From positions 930,001 to 994,000 of the forward strand of contig NZ_JAPWGM010000001.1 in NCBI RefSeq assembly GCF_027213715.1: DNA of 64,000 nt, read 5' to 3'. The first letter of the stretch is position 1. Each line of letters opens with the position of its first letter. Positions 1 through 8,349 of the stretch are shown here, piece after piece. Below the pieces are notes generated by a model. It ran no database searches. It was given only the letters and a program-made list of their open reading frames with translations, and was not told where the DNA came from. This DNA comes from Pedobacter punctiformis (GTDB lineage: Bacteria; Bacteroidota; Bacteroidia; Sphingobacteriales; Sphingobacteriaceae). The position numbers were made by a program, and so were the translations under genes.

Positions 1-702
1 TTTAACAAGCCCTGAGCGTTCCAAAACTTTTTCTAATATCACTTCACCCCAGTTTCCCTGTTTTTTACTATCGCCTTTAAGTGCTTTAGTTAAATTATTA
101 GCATCTTCCTGAATGAGTTTACTCTGGATTTGAAGTTCAGAAATCACCCCTTTTAAAATATTTCGTTCGTCAGACTCTGCTTTATAAACCTTTTCAACCT
201 TGTCTTCAAAAGCCTTAATATTTTCTTTAAGCGGATTTAAAATCAGGTCTAAATTGGTTCGGTTCTGTTCAATAAATTTTGTTGATTTTTCTTCCAGTAT
301 TTTATTTGCAATCAACTCAAAATCCTTGTTCAATTTTTCCTGAGACTGTTGCATACTGCTTTTTTGTTCAGCTAGTTTTTCTTTCTCCGCCAGGTAAAAA
401 GATCGGGTACTCTCCAGTTCGCGGTTGGCATCGGCTAAACGATCACGCTCTGCCTGTAACTCATCAATTAAGCGTCGCTGTTCTTCCTTTAAAAGTGCCG
501 TGATATTCTCCTTTTCAATAGATAAACCATCTGCACGTTCATCCGCTTTGGCTAAAGCTATTTTTACCTGTTCATAATCTGATTTCAGTTTTTCAAGGTC
601 TGAAAAAGAAATAATTTCAGGATTTATTGATGGCTTTTTAAGCAATAGAAGCACTAAAACAATTAAAATTATAATTAGTAAAGCAATACCAGCGATTTCC
701 AT
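1..702 (-). CDS. rmuC: RmuC family DNA recombination protein (C-terminus beyond window)
   Basis: Read on the minus strand from ATG at 702, the frame stays open for 234 codons to the window edge. Residues 2-23 form one hydrophobic segment (membrane anchor). Residues of about 30-200 are a charged heptad-rich coiled coil. At the edge the conserved start of the RmuC nuclease-like domain appears (GNWGEVILEKVLERSGL). In the family, this order of anchor, coiled coil and PD-(D/E)XK-like domain is standard, and RmuC limits inversions between short inverted repeats. Start choice: first ATG, followed at once by the membrane segment. The catalytic region lies outside the window, so activity cannot be judged. 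Confidence 0.9.
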   Translation of the reverse strand, partial: MEIAGIALLIIILIVLVLLLLKKPSINPEIISFSDLEKLKSDYEQVKIALAKADERADGLSIEKENITALLKEEQRRLIDELQAERDRLADANRELESTRSFYLAEKEKLAEQKSSMQQSQEKLNKDFELIANKILEEKSTKFIEQNRTNLDLILNPLKENIKAFEDKVEKVYKAESDERNILKGVISELQIQSKLIQEDANNLTKALKGDSKKQGNWGEVILEKVLERSGLVK

Positions 703-793
703 AATGATAAAAATTTTAGCAAAAATGAAGATTTAAAACAGATATACCAAAAATTTTTAGTCAAGAAGTGCTGTATTTAGTCAAAAAAATATT

Positions 794-801
794 TATAATT
801 G
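794..801 (+). promoter_or_regulatory. Candidate -7 box for purU
   Basis: TATAATTG matches the Bacteroidota -7 consensus TAnnTTTG at 7 of 8 positions and ends 15 nt before the ATG at 817. It overlaps the TTG at 799, which argues against that codon as the start of purU. Confidence 0.35.
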
Positions 802-816
802 AGCCTTAGTATTTTA

Positions 817-1659
817 ATGATGAATGAATTAACGATTCTTATACAGTGCCCTGATCAGGTGGGTTTAGTAACCAATATTACAAGAGTACTTGCGGGTCAG
901 CAACTCAATATTATTGCCATGAGGGAATTTGTTGACGAACAGCATAAAACCTTTTTTACGCGTATTGCCTGCACGGGGGAGTTGGCAGAACCCGCTAAAC
1001 TCAAAGAAAAATTACTGGAAAATTTACCAAACTCTGCAGAGGTTAATTTAATTAGTCAGCAGGAAAAAAATATTGCCGTTTTGGTTACTAAAGAATACCA
1101 TTGCCTGGCAGAAATACTAATTAAAAATCAATTTAAAACACTCGGTGCCAATGTAAAATGTGTAATTGGAAATTATGAGGCACTTAAAGATTTTACAGAA
1201 AAATTAGGCATTCCGTATTATTACGTTTCTCACGAAGGAAAAGAAAAGGCACAGTTTGAATCCGAGATCAAAGAAATTATCGATCAGTTTGAAGTAGATT
1301 ATATCGTATTGGCTAAGTTTATGCGAATTCTTTCTGCAGATTTCGTTAAAGATTACGAAGGCAAAATTGTCAACATCCATCATTCTTTCTTACCAGCTTT
1401 TATTGGTGCAAACCCCTACAAACAAGCTTTTGAGCGTGGCGTAAAAATTATTGGCGCTACGGCACATTTTGTAACCAATAACCTCGATGAAGGACCCATT
1501 GTAACTCAACATACCACACATGTAGACCATACCTTTGGCGTAAAAGAAATGGTGAGATCGGGAAAGGAAATTGAAAAAGCAGTTCTTTTAGAAGCGTTAA
1601 ACCTGATTTTTGAAGACCGGGTTTTTGTAAGCGGAAATAAAACGATCGTATTTAAATAA
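817..1659 (+). CDS. purU: Formyltetrahydrofolate deformylase PurU
   Basis: Hydrolyses 10-formyl-THF to formate and THF, balancing one-carbon pools for purine and methionine synthesis. From ATG 817 the protein has 280 residues, the usual PurU length. An N-terminal ACT domain (about residues 3-75) is followed by a formyltransferase-fold domain. The catalytic Asn and His are visible as N186 and H188 in NIHHSFLPAF, and the Asp as D224 in NLDEGPI. The frame is open back to a TTG at 799, but that codon lies in a likely promoter box, so ATG 817 (or the adjacent ATG 820) is preferred. The 3' end is 6 bp from the convergent oxidoreductase gene. Confidence 0.93.
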   Translation: MMNELTILIQCPDQVGLVTNITRVLAGQQLNIIAMREFVDEQHKTFFTRIACTGELAEPAKLKEKLLENLPNSAEVNLISQQEKNIAVLVTKEYHCLAEILIKNQFKTLGANVKCVIGNYEALKDFTEKLGIPYYYVSHEGKEKAQFESEIKEIIDQFEVDYIVLAKFMRILSADFVKDYEGKIVNIHHSFLPAFIGANPYKQAFERGVKIIGATAHFVTNNLDEGPIVTQHTTHVDHTFGVKEMVRSGKEIEKAVLLEALNLIFEDRVFVSGNKTIVFK

Positions 1660-1665
1660 AGGATT

Positions 1666-2802
1666 TTAAAGACTGTTGATTAGCAGCTGGGCTACATCTT
1701 CTCCTGTTTGCGAGCCCATTGCTATGCCCATTCCATTACACCGGGCGGCACAAAACACATTTGGTTTAACTTCTTTAATAATAGGCTCCAGTTGTTTTCC
1801 AAAGGCCATAATTCCGCTCCATCGCTGGTCAATTTCATAGTCAGTATCGGGTAAAATTACTTTTGACAACAGATTTTCTAAAGCATTTTGCACCAAATCG
1901 GTCTGCCCGAAGGTTGTAGTGGCTTCTGCGTTAAAATCCAAATTTCGGCCGCCACCCAATAAAATCCGATCATTTATATTTCTAAAGTAGTAATAACCTC
2001 TATCGTAGTGAAATGTACCCTTTATTTTAAGGTTTTTAATAGGTTTGGTAATCAAAATCTGTCCTCTGCCTGGTGTGATATCCAGATCAGGCAAAAGAGA
2101 TTGTGTAAAGGCATTGGTGGTAACGACTACTTTATGGCATTTAAATATTCCTTCATCTGTTAACAGGCTAATGCCTTTGTTTTCGCCTTCAATTTTATTT
2201 ACTGTACAATTATTGAATACCGCTATGCCAAGGCTTTGTGCATACTGCAACAAGGCAAACATCATTTTGCCCGTATCAATTTGTGCTTCATATCGGTTGG
2301 CTATTAAATTTTCGATGTTTTTAAAACCAAATTCCTTAATCTTCTGGTTTTGTAAACTAAAAGCGTTTTCTCCGACAATGTTTTTAATTAAATTATTAAA
2401 ATGTTCAATTTTGGATACACTAAGGGTGGTCAGATTTTGTTCAGTTTTTTTAAATAACTCATAACCACCCAAACACTGATAATCAATCTTTTCGTCACTC
2501 AATAAGTTGCGTAATTTTAATAAACCTTTCCATCTTTTTTCAATAAGAAAACTAAGCCCTTCCGTGCCGCATATACTTTCCTGGTCTATCAGTTCAGAAA
2601 TACTTCCAAAACACGCAAAACCCGCATTTTTGGTGCTGGCTCCAGAGGGAAGAAAGCCTCTTTCTAAAATGCAAATCTTTGAATTTGGCTTGAATTTTTT
2701 AAGATGGATTGCCGCATTTAAACCTACAATTCCACTACCAATAATAATGAAATCAAAAAGGAAGAATGATGTTTTTTCCCAATAGGATTGTGCTGTAACC
2801 AT
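1666..2802 (-). CDS. FAD-dependent oxidoreductase, DAO/DadA-like
   Basis: A 378-residue flavoprotein of the glycine/D-amino-acid oxidase fold. The dinucleotide-binding motif is G22-S-G24-I-V-G27 with the ribose-binding acidic residue E47 at the end of strand 2 (CILERGF), followed by a conserved SGAS-KNAG segment. The C-terminus carries the second FAD contact region (RCNGMGIAMGSQTG). In this superfamily such enzymes oxidise amino acids or methylated amines; the substrate cannot be read from the sequence. There is no signal peptide, so it is probably cytoplasmic. It converges on purU with a 6-bp gap, so the two genes must share any terminator. Confidence 0.85.
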   Translation of the reverse strand: MVTAQSYWEKTSFFLFDFIIIGSGIVGLNAAIHLKKFKPNSKICILERGFLPSGASTKNAGFACFGSISELIDQESICGTEGLSFLIEKRWKGLLKLRNLLSDEKIDYQCLGGYELFKKTEQNLTTLSVSKIEHFNNLIKNIVGENAFSLQNQKIKEFGFKNIENLIANRYEAQIDTGKMMFALLQYAQSLGIAVFNNCTVNKIEGENKGISLLTDEGIFKCHKVVVTTNAFTQSLLPDLDITPGRGQILITKPIKNLKIKGTFHYDRGYYYFRNINDRILLGGGRNLDFNAEATTTFGQTDLVQNALENLLSKVILPDTDYEIDQRWSGIMAFGKQLEPIIKEVKPNVFCAARCNGMGIAMGSQTGEDVAQLLINSL

Positions 2803-2885
2803 AGCTTAAATGTAACATAATTTAAAATGAAATTAATATGGGAACGCTTTTTGATATATGTCATCCTGAAAAACATACATAGAAA

Positions 2886-3581
2886 ATGGGATTTTATTTA
2901 ATATTAATAATCCCGGTATTATTGCTGAGCATGTTTGTACAATGGCGCTTTAGGAATAAATTCTCTAAATACGCAGAAATGCAACTTAGCTCTGGGTTAT
3001 CGGGCAAGGAAGTGGCAGAGCGAATGCTGCACGACAATGGGATATACGATGTGAAAGTGATGAGCACTGAAGGACAATTAACAGATCATTACAATCCATC
3101 CGACAGAACCGTAAATTTAAGTACAGATGTATATTATAGCCGGAGTGTTGCTGCTGCTGCTGTAGCTGCACACGAGTGTGGACATGCCGTACAACACGCA
3201 AAATCGTACAGCTGGCTTAATTTAAGAAGCAATATGGTGCCTATTGTAAGCATCTCTTCTAATTTATTACAATGGGTTTTACTCATTGGTGTAATGCTTT
3301 TGGTATTCTCTGTAACGCCAATTGTTTTAGCGATAGGCGTAGTTGGTTTGTTCCTGATTACCGTGTTTAGTATTATTACCTTACCGGTTGAATTTGATGC
3401 CAGTAACAGGGCGCTCGATTGGTTAAAAAACAATAGAGGTGTAATGCAAACGCAGGAAGAAAATGTGCAGGCTAAGGATGCTTTATGGTGGGCTGCTATG
3501 ACTTATGTAGTGGCTGCCGTTGGTGCATTGGCCAATTTACTTTACTACGCATCTATGCTTTTTGGAAGAAGCAGAGACTAA
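2886..3581 (+). CDS. YugP-type neutral zinc metallopeptidase
   Basis: A 231-residue membrane protein of the Zn_peptidase_2 (YugP) family. It has an N-terminal transmembrane segment (residues 2-19), then a zincin motif H96-E-C-G-H100 within AAHECGHAVQHA, two or three central membrane helices (about 118-165) and a C-terminal helix (about 200-225). The order and length match the family. Family members are probably membrane-bound proteases, but I know of no settled substrate. It is a single gene ending at a strong bidirectional terminator. Confidence 0.88.
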   Translation: MGFYLILIIPVLLLSMFVQWRFRNKFSKYAEMQLSSGLSGKEVAERMLHDNGIYDVKVMSTEGQLTDHYNPSDRTVNLSTDVYYSRSVAAAAVAAHECGHAVQHAKSYSWLNLRSNMVPIVSISSNLLQWVLLIGVMLLVFSVTPIVLAIGVVGLFLITVFSIITLPVEFDASNRALDWLKNNRGVMQTQEENVQAKDALWWAAMTYVVAAVGALANLLYYASMLFGRSRD

Positions 3582-3599
3582 AATAACTACCTATGAAAA

Positions 3600-3638
3600 C
3601 AAAAAGGGGTTAGAAATCAATTCTAACCCCTTTTTTAT
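3600..3638. terminator. Bidirectional intrinsic terminator
   Basis: AAAAAGGGGTTAGAA pairs with TTCTAACCCCTTTTTT across a 4-5 nt loop. The flanking A and T runs let it stop transcription of the yugP-like gene on the plus strand and of apaG on the minus strand. Confidence 0.85.
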
Positions 3639-3652
3639 TTAAAATATCTTTA

Positions 3653-4039
3653 TTAATTCAGTTTATAAGGTGCAATTAAGGTAAACTCCGGAATATCAAC
3701 TTCAAATTCAGCTTCATCCATCAGGCGTTTCATTAAATATTTGCCTTGCATACTGCCCATATCAGTTTTTAAATTACAACCCGATACATATACATGAGTT
3801 TCGCCCGGATTTATAATTGGTTGAATGCCTACTACACCCTCTCCTTCTACTTCTCTGCGACTGCTGTTGGAATCAAAAATAAACCATTGACGACGCATAA
3901 GCTGTACGGCATAATCTGAAAGGTTGGAAATCTCTATGCGGTAGGCGAACATAAAATGCTCATTAGCCGGATTTGAATATTCTGGCTGGTAAACGGTTTC
4001 TACTGAAACTTTAACTCCATCTGTAATTGCTGTAACCAT
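3653..4039 (-). CDS. apaG: ApaG domain protein
   Basis: A 128-residue single-domain protein spanning the whole ApaG immunoglobulin-like fold. Recognisable family segments are YRIEISNLSD, VQLMRRQWFIFDS, the glycine-rich GEGVVGIQP loop and a YVSGCNLKTDMGSMQGKY stretch that carries the conserved GSM-G turn. Bacterial ApaG has been linked to Co2+/Mg2+ handling, though its biochemical role remains open. There is no signal peptide. It shares a terminator with the convergent peptidase gene and lies downstream of dusB on the same strand (37-bp gap), so the two could be cotranscribed. A TACATTCG box about 11 nt upstream of its start suggests a promoter of its own. Confidence 0.92.
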   Translation of the reverse strand: MVTAITDGVKVSVETVYQPEYSNPANEHFMFAYRIEISNLSDYAVQLMRRQWFIFDSNSSRREVEGEGVVGIQPIINPGETHVYVSGCNLKTDMGSMQGKYLMKRLMDEAEFEVDIPEFTLIAPYKLN

Positions 4040-4076
4040 GATGATTTATACGAATGTACAAAAAGCTTTTCAAAAA

Positions 4077-5084
4077 TCAAGCCAGTACATTTGTTGCATC
4101 GTAGTTGGCAAATTTTTCTGCCACTTCGTCTAAAATGCTGTAAATGTTATTAATATCCGGCTCCGCAACCAGGCGCATGCGGAAGGGTTTAAAATCTGGC
4201 AAACCTTTAAAATAGTTTGCATAATGACGGCGCATTTCGAAAATACCTGTTTTTGGGCCCTTCCATTCCAGCGATTTATCTAAGTGCGTACGGCACACAG
4301 AAATTCTTTCTTCAATGGTTGGTCCGGCTAAATGTTCGCCTGTTTTAAAAAAGTGTTTTATCTCTCTGAAAATCCATGGATAACCAATGGCCGCACGGCC
4401 AATCATAATTCCATCAACTTCGTATTCCATGCGCCAGTTAGCCGCTTTTTCAGGACTGTCAACATCTCCATTTCCAAAAATTGGAATTTTGATACGTGGA
4501 TTTCTTTTAATTTCTCTGATTAATGACCAATCTGCACTGCCTTTATAAAGTTGTGCACGTGTACGGCCATGTATGGTTAATGCTTGTATACCAACGTCTT
4601 GTAATCTCTCGGCAACTTCGTAAACATTTTTGGTGTTGTCATCCCAGCCCAAACGGGTTTTAACCGTAACCGGTAAATGTGTGGCTTTAACAACGGCCTC
4701 TGTCATTTTCACCATTTTATCAATGTCCTGCAACAAACTTGAGCCCGCACCTTTACAAACCACATTTTTTACCGGGCAGCCATAGTTAATATCAACAAGA
4801 TCTGGTCCGGCTTGCGAGGCTATTTCTGAAGCCTCACGCATATGTTCAATATCGCCACCAAAAATTTGAATGCCTATCGGGCGTTCATATTCAAAAATAT
4901 CGAGTTTTTGACGACTTTTTGCTGCATCACGAATCAGTCCTTCAGAAGAAATAAACTCAGTGTACATCATATCAGCACCATTTTGTTTGCATACAAAACG
5001 GAAAGGCGGATCGCTCACATCTTCCATTGGAGCCAGTAATAATGGGAACTCACCTAAATCTATATTTCCTATCTTAACAGACAT
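4077..5084 (-). CDS. dusB: tRNA-dihydrouridine synthase DusB
   Basis: An FMN-dependent reductase that converts uridine to 5,6-dihydrouridine in the tRNA D-loop. The protein has 335 residues: a TIM-barrel domain followed by a helical tRNA-binding domain from about residue 245. Visible family marks are the N-terminal LLLAPMEDVSDPPFR, the catalytic-cysteine motif DINYGCPVKNV with the following KGAGSSLL, TVKTRLGWD, LTIHGRTRAQ and the phosphate-binding end GIMIGRAAIG. It starts at ATG 5084, 29 nt downstream of a TACCTTTG box. The CPBP gene diverges from it with only 43 bp between the starts. Confidence 0.95.
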   Translation of the reverse strand: MSVKIGNIDLGEFPLLLAPMEDVSDPPFRFVCKQNGADMMYTEFISSEGLIRDAAKSRQKLDIFEYERPIGIQIFGGDIEHMREASEIASQAGPDLVDINYGCPVKNVVCKGAGSSLLQDIDKMVKMTEAVVKATHLPVTVKTRLGWDDNTKNVYEVAERLQDVGIQALTIHGRTRAQLYKGSADWSLIREIKRNPRIKIPIFGNGDVDSPEKAANWRMEYEVDGIMIGRAAIGYPWIFREIKHFFKTGEHLAGPTIEERISVCRTHLDKSLEWKGPKTGIFEMRRHYANYFKGLPDFKPFRMRLVAEPDINNIYSILDEVAEKFANYDATNVLA

Positions 5085-5113
5085 TTTCTATCTTCAAACT
5101 TTAATAAAACATA

Positions 5114-5121
5114 CAAAGGTA
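5114..5121 (-). promoter_or_regulatory. -7 box of dusB
   Basis: On the minus strand TACCTTTG is a perfect match to TAnnTTTG and ends 29 nt before the dusB ATG. It lies within the 43-bp divergent interval shared with the CPBP gene. Confidence 0.5.
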
Positions 5122-5127
5122 CAAATA

Positions 5128-6054
5128 ATGAATTTTGTAACACCTAAACAGGAGGAAATCAACCCTTTCTTTCAGATTCTTTTACTTTTAGCTTACGCGA
5201 TTGCTGGTGCATTGCTGTTTTCTTTTATAGGTTTGGCAATTGCCTGCACGATGTACGGGTCATTTTCGCTTGAAAAAATAAATCTCTTGATTTCAGGAGA
5301 TCCCAAATACACAGATGGATTGAAAGTCATTCAGATTTTGAGCTCAATCGGAACGTTTATTTTGCCACCCATAATTTTGGCACTTAACGAAAGAAAAAAG
5401 CTTTCCTCATTTTATGGTCTTTTAAAACCAAAGCTTTTGCTCTTAATTGTCGTTTTGGGAATTATGATTGTAAGTATGCCTTTTATGGAGTGGGTTGCCG
5501 TTTGGAATCAAAAAATGGTTTTGCCCGACTTTTTAAAAGGACTTGAAAAGTGGATGAAAGAAAAGGAAGATGCAGCGATGCAAATGACCATTCAACTTAT
5601 TACCGCCAGAAATAACTTTGATTTTATGGTAAACCTTGTCATGATTGCGGTTTTGCCGGCAATTGGAGAAGAATTAATGTTTAGAGGCGGCTTGCAGCGG
5701 TCGATAAACCGAATGTTTGGCAATCCACATTTAGCCATCTGGATTTCTGCCATTATATTTAGCGCTATTCATGTTCAGTTTTATGGTTTTATTCCACGAT
5801 TGCTTTTAGGAGCTGGCTTTGGTTATTTATATTATTTCAGCGGCAACATTTGGTATGCCATTACCGCACACTTTTTAAATAACGCCTATGCGGTTTGCGC
5901 CGCTTTTTACATGCAAAAACATAATCTTCCATTAAATAAAGCCGATGAACCAATTGGTTTTCCTTGGTACGGATATGTAATTAGTGCAATAATTACCATA
6001 GCTTTGTTTAAATTTTTTAAAGATACAGCACAACGTGAGCGAAAATTGGGTTAA
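5128..6054 (+). CDS. CPBP family intramembrane metalloprotease
   Basis: A polytopic membrane protein of 308 residues from ATG 5128. The open frame extends upstream to 4960, but that part lies over dusB and is not protein-like. The Abi/CPBP (Rce1-like) motifs are all present in the C-terminal half: E181-E182-xxx-R186 in GEELMFRGG, H215 in SAIHVQF, and H248-F-L-N-N252. About eight hydrophobic segments surround them. Family members cleave prenylated or other membrane substrates in eukaryotes; bacterial substrates are mostly unknown. The 3' end overlaps the next small gene by 20 bp, so translational coupling is likely. Confidence 0.9.
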   Translation: MNFVTPKQEEINPFFQILLLLAYAIAGALLFSFIGLAIACTMYGSFSLEKINLLISGDPKYTDGLKVIQILSSIGTFILPPIILALNERKKLSSFYGLLKPKLLLLIVVLGIMIVSMPFMEWVAVWNQKMVLPDFLKGLEKWMKEKEDAAMQMTIQLITARNNFDFMVNLVMIAVLPAIGEELMFRGGLQRSINRMFGNPHLAIWISAIIFSAIHVQFYGFIPRLLLGAGFGYLYYFSGNIWYAITAHFLNNAYAVCAAFYMQKHNLPLNKADEPIGFPWYGYVISAIITIALFKFFKDTAQRERKLG

Positions 6055-6241
6055 AGTATATACAACAGGCGATGCTTTTGCAGCAGAAGTGTTAAAGCAG
6101 GGATTAACCGAAGCAGGTATTCCGGCGGTAACCATTAGCAAACAATTGGCTGCCTATAATTTTGGTGAAGTAAATGTAATGGTCAGTCAGCTGGATTTTG
6201 ATAAAGCGATTGAATACATCTTTCAAAACGAGATCGAATAA
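6035..6241 (+). CDS. DUF2007 domain small protein
   Basis: A 68-residue protein with the DUF2007 fold pattern. VKVYTTGDAFAAEVLKQGL is a strand-helix that starts the domain, then AGIPAVTISKQ and VMVSQLDFDKAIEYI complete a ferredoxin-like half. Such domains are often called putative signal-transducing or PII-like, without a proven role. The start is a GTG at 6035, inside the last 20 bp of the CPBP gene. No ATG start fits the domain, so GTG with translational coupling is the simplest reading. It precedes cdsA by 47 bp in the same direction. Confidence 0.75.
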   Translation: MSENWVKVYTTGDAFAAEVLKQGLTEAGIPAVTISKQLAAYNFGEVNVMVSQLDFDKAIEYIFQNEIE

Positions 6242-6288
6242 AATGCGTTACACACCTTACATTTCAGCTTAAATTTTATTTTTTTCAA

Positions 6289-7098
6289 ATGAAAACCCGT
6301 GCAATAACCGCATTCTTTTTTACCATCGTGATGTTGGGTTCTATCTTTTTAGGATCTTATACTTTCTCTATCTTTTATCTTATTTTAAGTGTTTTATCTC
6401 TTTTTGAGTTTTATAAACTGATTAAAAATTCGGGAATCCGGCCACACAGAAATATTGGTTTGGTGGCAGGCGCACTGATCTTTTTAATGGCGGCGGGTTT
6501 ACACTATTTAAAATATGATGTAAAGTATCTTTTGCTTTGTATTCCATTAATTTTCTCTGTTTTTATAACCGAGTTGTATAAGAAAAATAAAATTCCATTT
6601 GCCAACATTTCCTACACCTTTGTTGGTTTTGTTTATGTAACAATTCCATTTTGTTTTTTCCATGCACTGGGCTTTTTAAAAGATTGGAATACCTATAATT
6701 TTCATTTACCGCTGGCTTTTTTATTGATGTTGTGGGCAAATGATACGGGAGCATATCTTTTTGGCGTAAAATATGGTAAACGCAAATTGTTTGAGCGTCA
6801 TTCGCCTAAAAAAAGCTGGGAAGGTTTTTTTGGAGGAATGTTTACAGCCGTTTTAGTCGCTGTAGGTTTATCGTTTCTGTTTACAGAAAACCAACCCTGG
6901 GTTTGGGCCGGAATGGCGGTTTTAATTGCCGGTTTTGGTACGCTTGGCGATTTAGTAGAATCCATGCTTAAAAGAAGTTTAGATACAAAAGATAGCGGAG
7001 GTTTACTACCGGGACATGGTGGTTTGCTGGATCGTTTTGATGGATTATTGCTGGCTGCCCCGGTTGTTTATGCCTATTTATACCTGATTCTTTACTAA
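6289..7098 (+). CDS. cdsA: Phosphatidate cytidylyltransferase
   Basis: Makes CDP-diacylglycerol from phosphatidic acid and CTP, the branch point for all phospholipids. The protein is 269 residues long with about eight membrane helices. The CDP-diglyceride synthetase signature is intact near the C-terminus: SMLKR, then KDSGGLLPGHGGLLDRFD with the conserved Asp and HGG. An upstream NDTGAYLFG and KRKLFERHSPKKSWEG supply the other family blocks. It lies at the end of the CPBP-DUF2007-cdsA run and overlaps the convergent methyltransferase gene tail to tail by 4 bp. The window also holds psd at 49 kb, a later step in phosphatidylethanolamine synthesis. Confidence 0.95.
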   Translation: MKTRAITAFFFTIVMLGSIFLGSYTFSIFYLILSVLSLFEFYKLIKNSGIRPHRNIGLVAGALIFLMAAGLHYLKYDVKYLLLCIPLIFSVFITELYKKNKIPFANISYTFVGFVYVTIPFCFFHALGFLKDWNTYNFHLPLAFLLMLWANDTGAYLFGVKYGKRKLFERHSPKKSWEGFFGGMFTAVLVAVGLSFLFTENQPWVWAGMAVLIAGFGTLGDLVESMLKRSLDTKDSGGLLPGHGGLLDRFDGLLLAAPVVYAYLYLILY

Positions 7099-7766
7099 CC
7101 AGCTTTAAGGGCTCTGATTACATAGTATTTCCGGGAAACAGGTTGGCCAATATTATTGTAAATTTCTTCAGTTAATTCAGCTGTTTTTTCAATATCAAAA
7201 GCCGATTTTTTGAGTAGTTCCGTTGCCGAATCAACATTATAGAGTTGGAAACCGAAAGGAGTAAAAGGTAAGTTTTCCATAAAACTTTTATCTGCAAAGC
7301 ATAAAACAAAAGTACCTCCTGGTGTTAAAATCCGGAATATTTCATCTAAAAACTGTTCTGGGTTTTTCCAGAAGTAGATGGTATTTACCGTGAATACTTT
7401 ATTGAAAACTGCTGCAGCAAATGGAAGTGTATCCGGATTTGTTAAAGTAAACTTCGCCTGATTATTTTGAATAAATGAAGCATTAATTTTGGAAGCTTCT
7501 TCTATCATCAAAGGAGAAATATCAGCACCCGTGTAGGCTAAATTTTCAGCCTGTTGAAGCAGATATTCCAAATGATTGGCATTGCCGGGACCTATTTCTA
7601 AAATTTGGTTACCGTCCTGAAGCGTCATTGCAGAAATGGCACTTTCTGTCATCCCTTTATTGCTGATATTCATCATCGCTGCTGTTTTTAAGCCTTTTTC
7701 TCCTTGCGGACAGCTTAACTGAGCGGCAACTTCTCTTAAATCGTTTTCAGAATATTGATTTTCCAT
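7095..7766 (-). CDS. Class I SAM-dependent methyltransferase
   Basis: A 223-residue methyltransferase of the Methyltransf_11/25 type. Motif I is ILEIGPGNANHLEYLL (E57, G59-x-G61), followed by the acidic end of strand 2 (YTGADIS) and the post-motif block FRILTPGGTFVLCF. The start is taken as ATG 7766 (MENQY); an upstream in-frame codon at 7781 adds five residues without support. The N-terminus SCPQGEKGLKTAAMMN resembles a group of small-molecule methyltransferases seen in Bacteroidota, but the substrate cannot be inferred. Its last 4 bp overlap the end of cdsA. Confidence 0.82.
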   Translation of the reverse strand: MENQYSENDLREVAAQLSCPQGEKGLKTAAMMNISNKGMTESAISAMTLQDGNQILEIGPGNANHLEYLLQQAENLAYTGADISPLMIEEASKINASFIQNNQAKFTLTNPDTLPFAAAVFNKVFTVNTIYFWKNPEQFLDEIFRILTPGGTFVLCFADKSFMENLPFTPFGFQLYNVDSATELLKKSAFDIEKTAELTEEIYNNIGQPVSRKYYVIRALKAG

Positions 7767-7848
7767 AATGCAAATTACCAATTTCTTAAATGGAATGTCT
7801 TATATCATTTCATTCAAAAATCACGTAATCATGTGGTTCAGTCAAGAT

Positions 7849-8235
7849 TTATTTAATTACCTGTACGGGTTTTTTATGTTCGTCAATGGCTACAAAGGTA
7901 AAATCGCCATGCACGGCAAGCTCTCTGCCTTCAGCATACATTTGTTCAATATAAATTTCGACATTAACTTTTAAACTGGTGTTGCCAACTTTGGTTACCT
8001 GACCTATTAATTCAACAATGGTTCCGGCCGGAATCGATTTTTTAAAGTCAATTCTATCGCTGCTTACCGTAACCATAATTTGACGGCTAAAACGTGTGGC
8101 GGTTATAAATGCTACTTCATCCATCATGTGCATGGCTGTGCCCCCAAAAAGAGTGTCGTAATGGTTGGTTGTGTTTGGAAATACCGCTTTGAAAATGCTG
8201 GTTTTTGAGGCTACAATTCTTTCTTCTAATGTCAT
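7849..8235 (-). CDS. Acyl-CoA thioesterase, hotdog fold (YciA-like)
   Basis: A 128-residue single hotdog domain. The signature NHYDTLFGGTAMHMMDEVAF contains the GG turn and the helix-borne Asp typical of YciA/BFIT acyl-CoA hydrolases, and the back half has VELIGQVTKVGNTSLKVNVE. These enzymes hydrolyse a range of acyl-CoAs in the cytoplasm, probably as hexamers. It stands alone between the methyltransferase and metE, all on the minus strand, and is separated from metE by a long palindromic element, so separate transcription is likely. Confidence 0.88.
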   Translation of the reverse strand: MTLEERIVASKTSIFKAVFPNTTNHYDTLFGGTAMHMMDEVAFITATRFSRQIMVTVSSDRIDFKKSIPAGTIVELIGQVTKVGNTSLKVNVEIYIEQMYAEGRELAVHGDFTFVAIDEHKKPVQVIK

Positions 8236-8260
8236 TTTTTAAATAATTTCAGATAAATCA

Positions 8261-8315
8261 GCCACGGAAAACAGCTTAAAAAGGATAAAAATCCATGTAT
8301 TTCTGTTTCCGTGGC
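8261..8315. repeat. Nested palindromic element between thioesterase gene and metE
   Basis: GCCACGGAAAACAG pairs with CTGTTTCCGTGGC (one bulge) around a 28-nt loop, and GGAT aaaa ATCC inside that loop forms a second small hairpin. Neither side has the T-run of an intrinsic terminator. The shape and composition resemble palindromic dispersed repeats of Bacteroidota genomes. It is downstream of metE and may protect the metE mRNA 3' end. Confidence 0.6.
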
Positions 8316-8349
8316 AAAAATTACTTTGTATTTTGCACAAAGTTAAGTT

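Noticed and set aside
279..503. 74-codon plus-strand open frame
   Set aside because: It lies antisense to the coiled coil of rmuC, which is clearly coding.
799..816. TTG start for purU giving six extra residues
   Set aside because: The codon overlaps a likely -7 promoter box and the extra residues are not part of the ACT domain.
4960..5127. N-terminal extension of the CPBP protease
   Set aside because: The 56 extra codons overlap dusB and its promoter and are not membrane- or signal-like.
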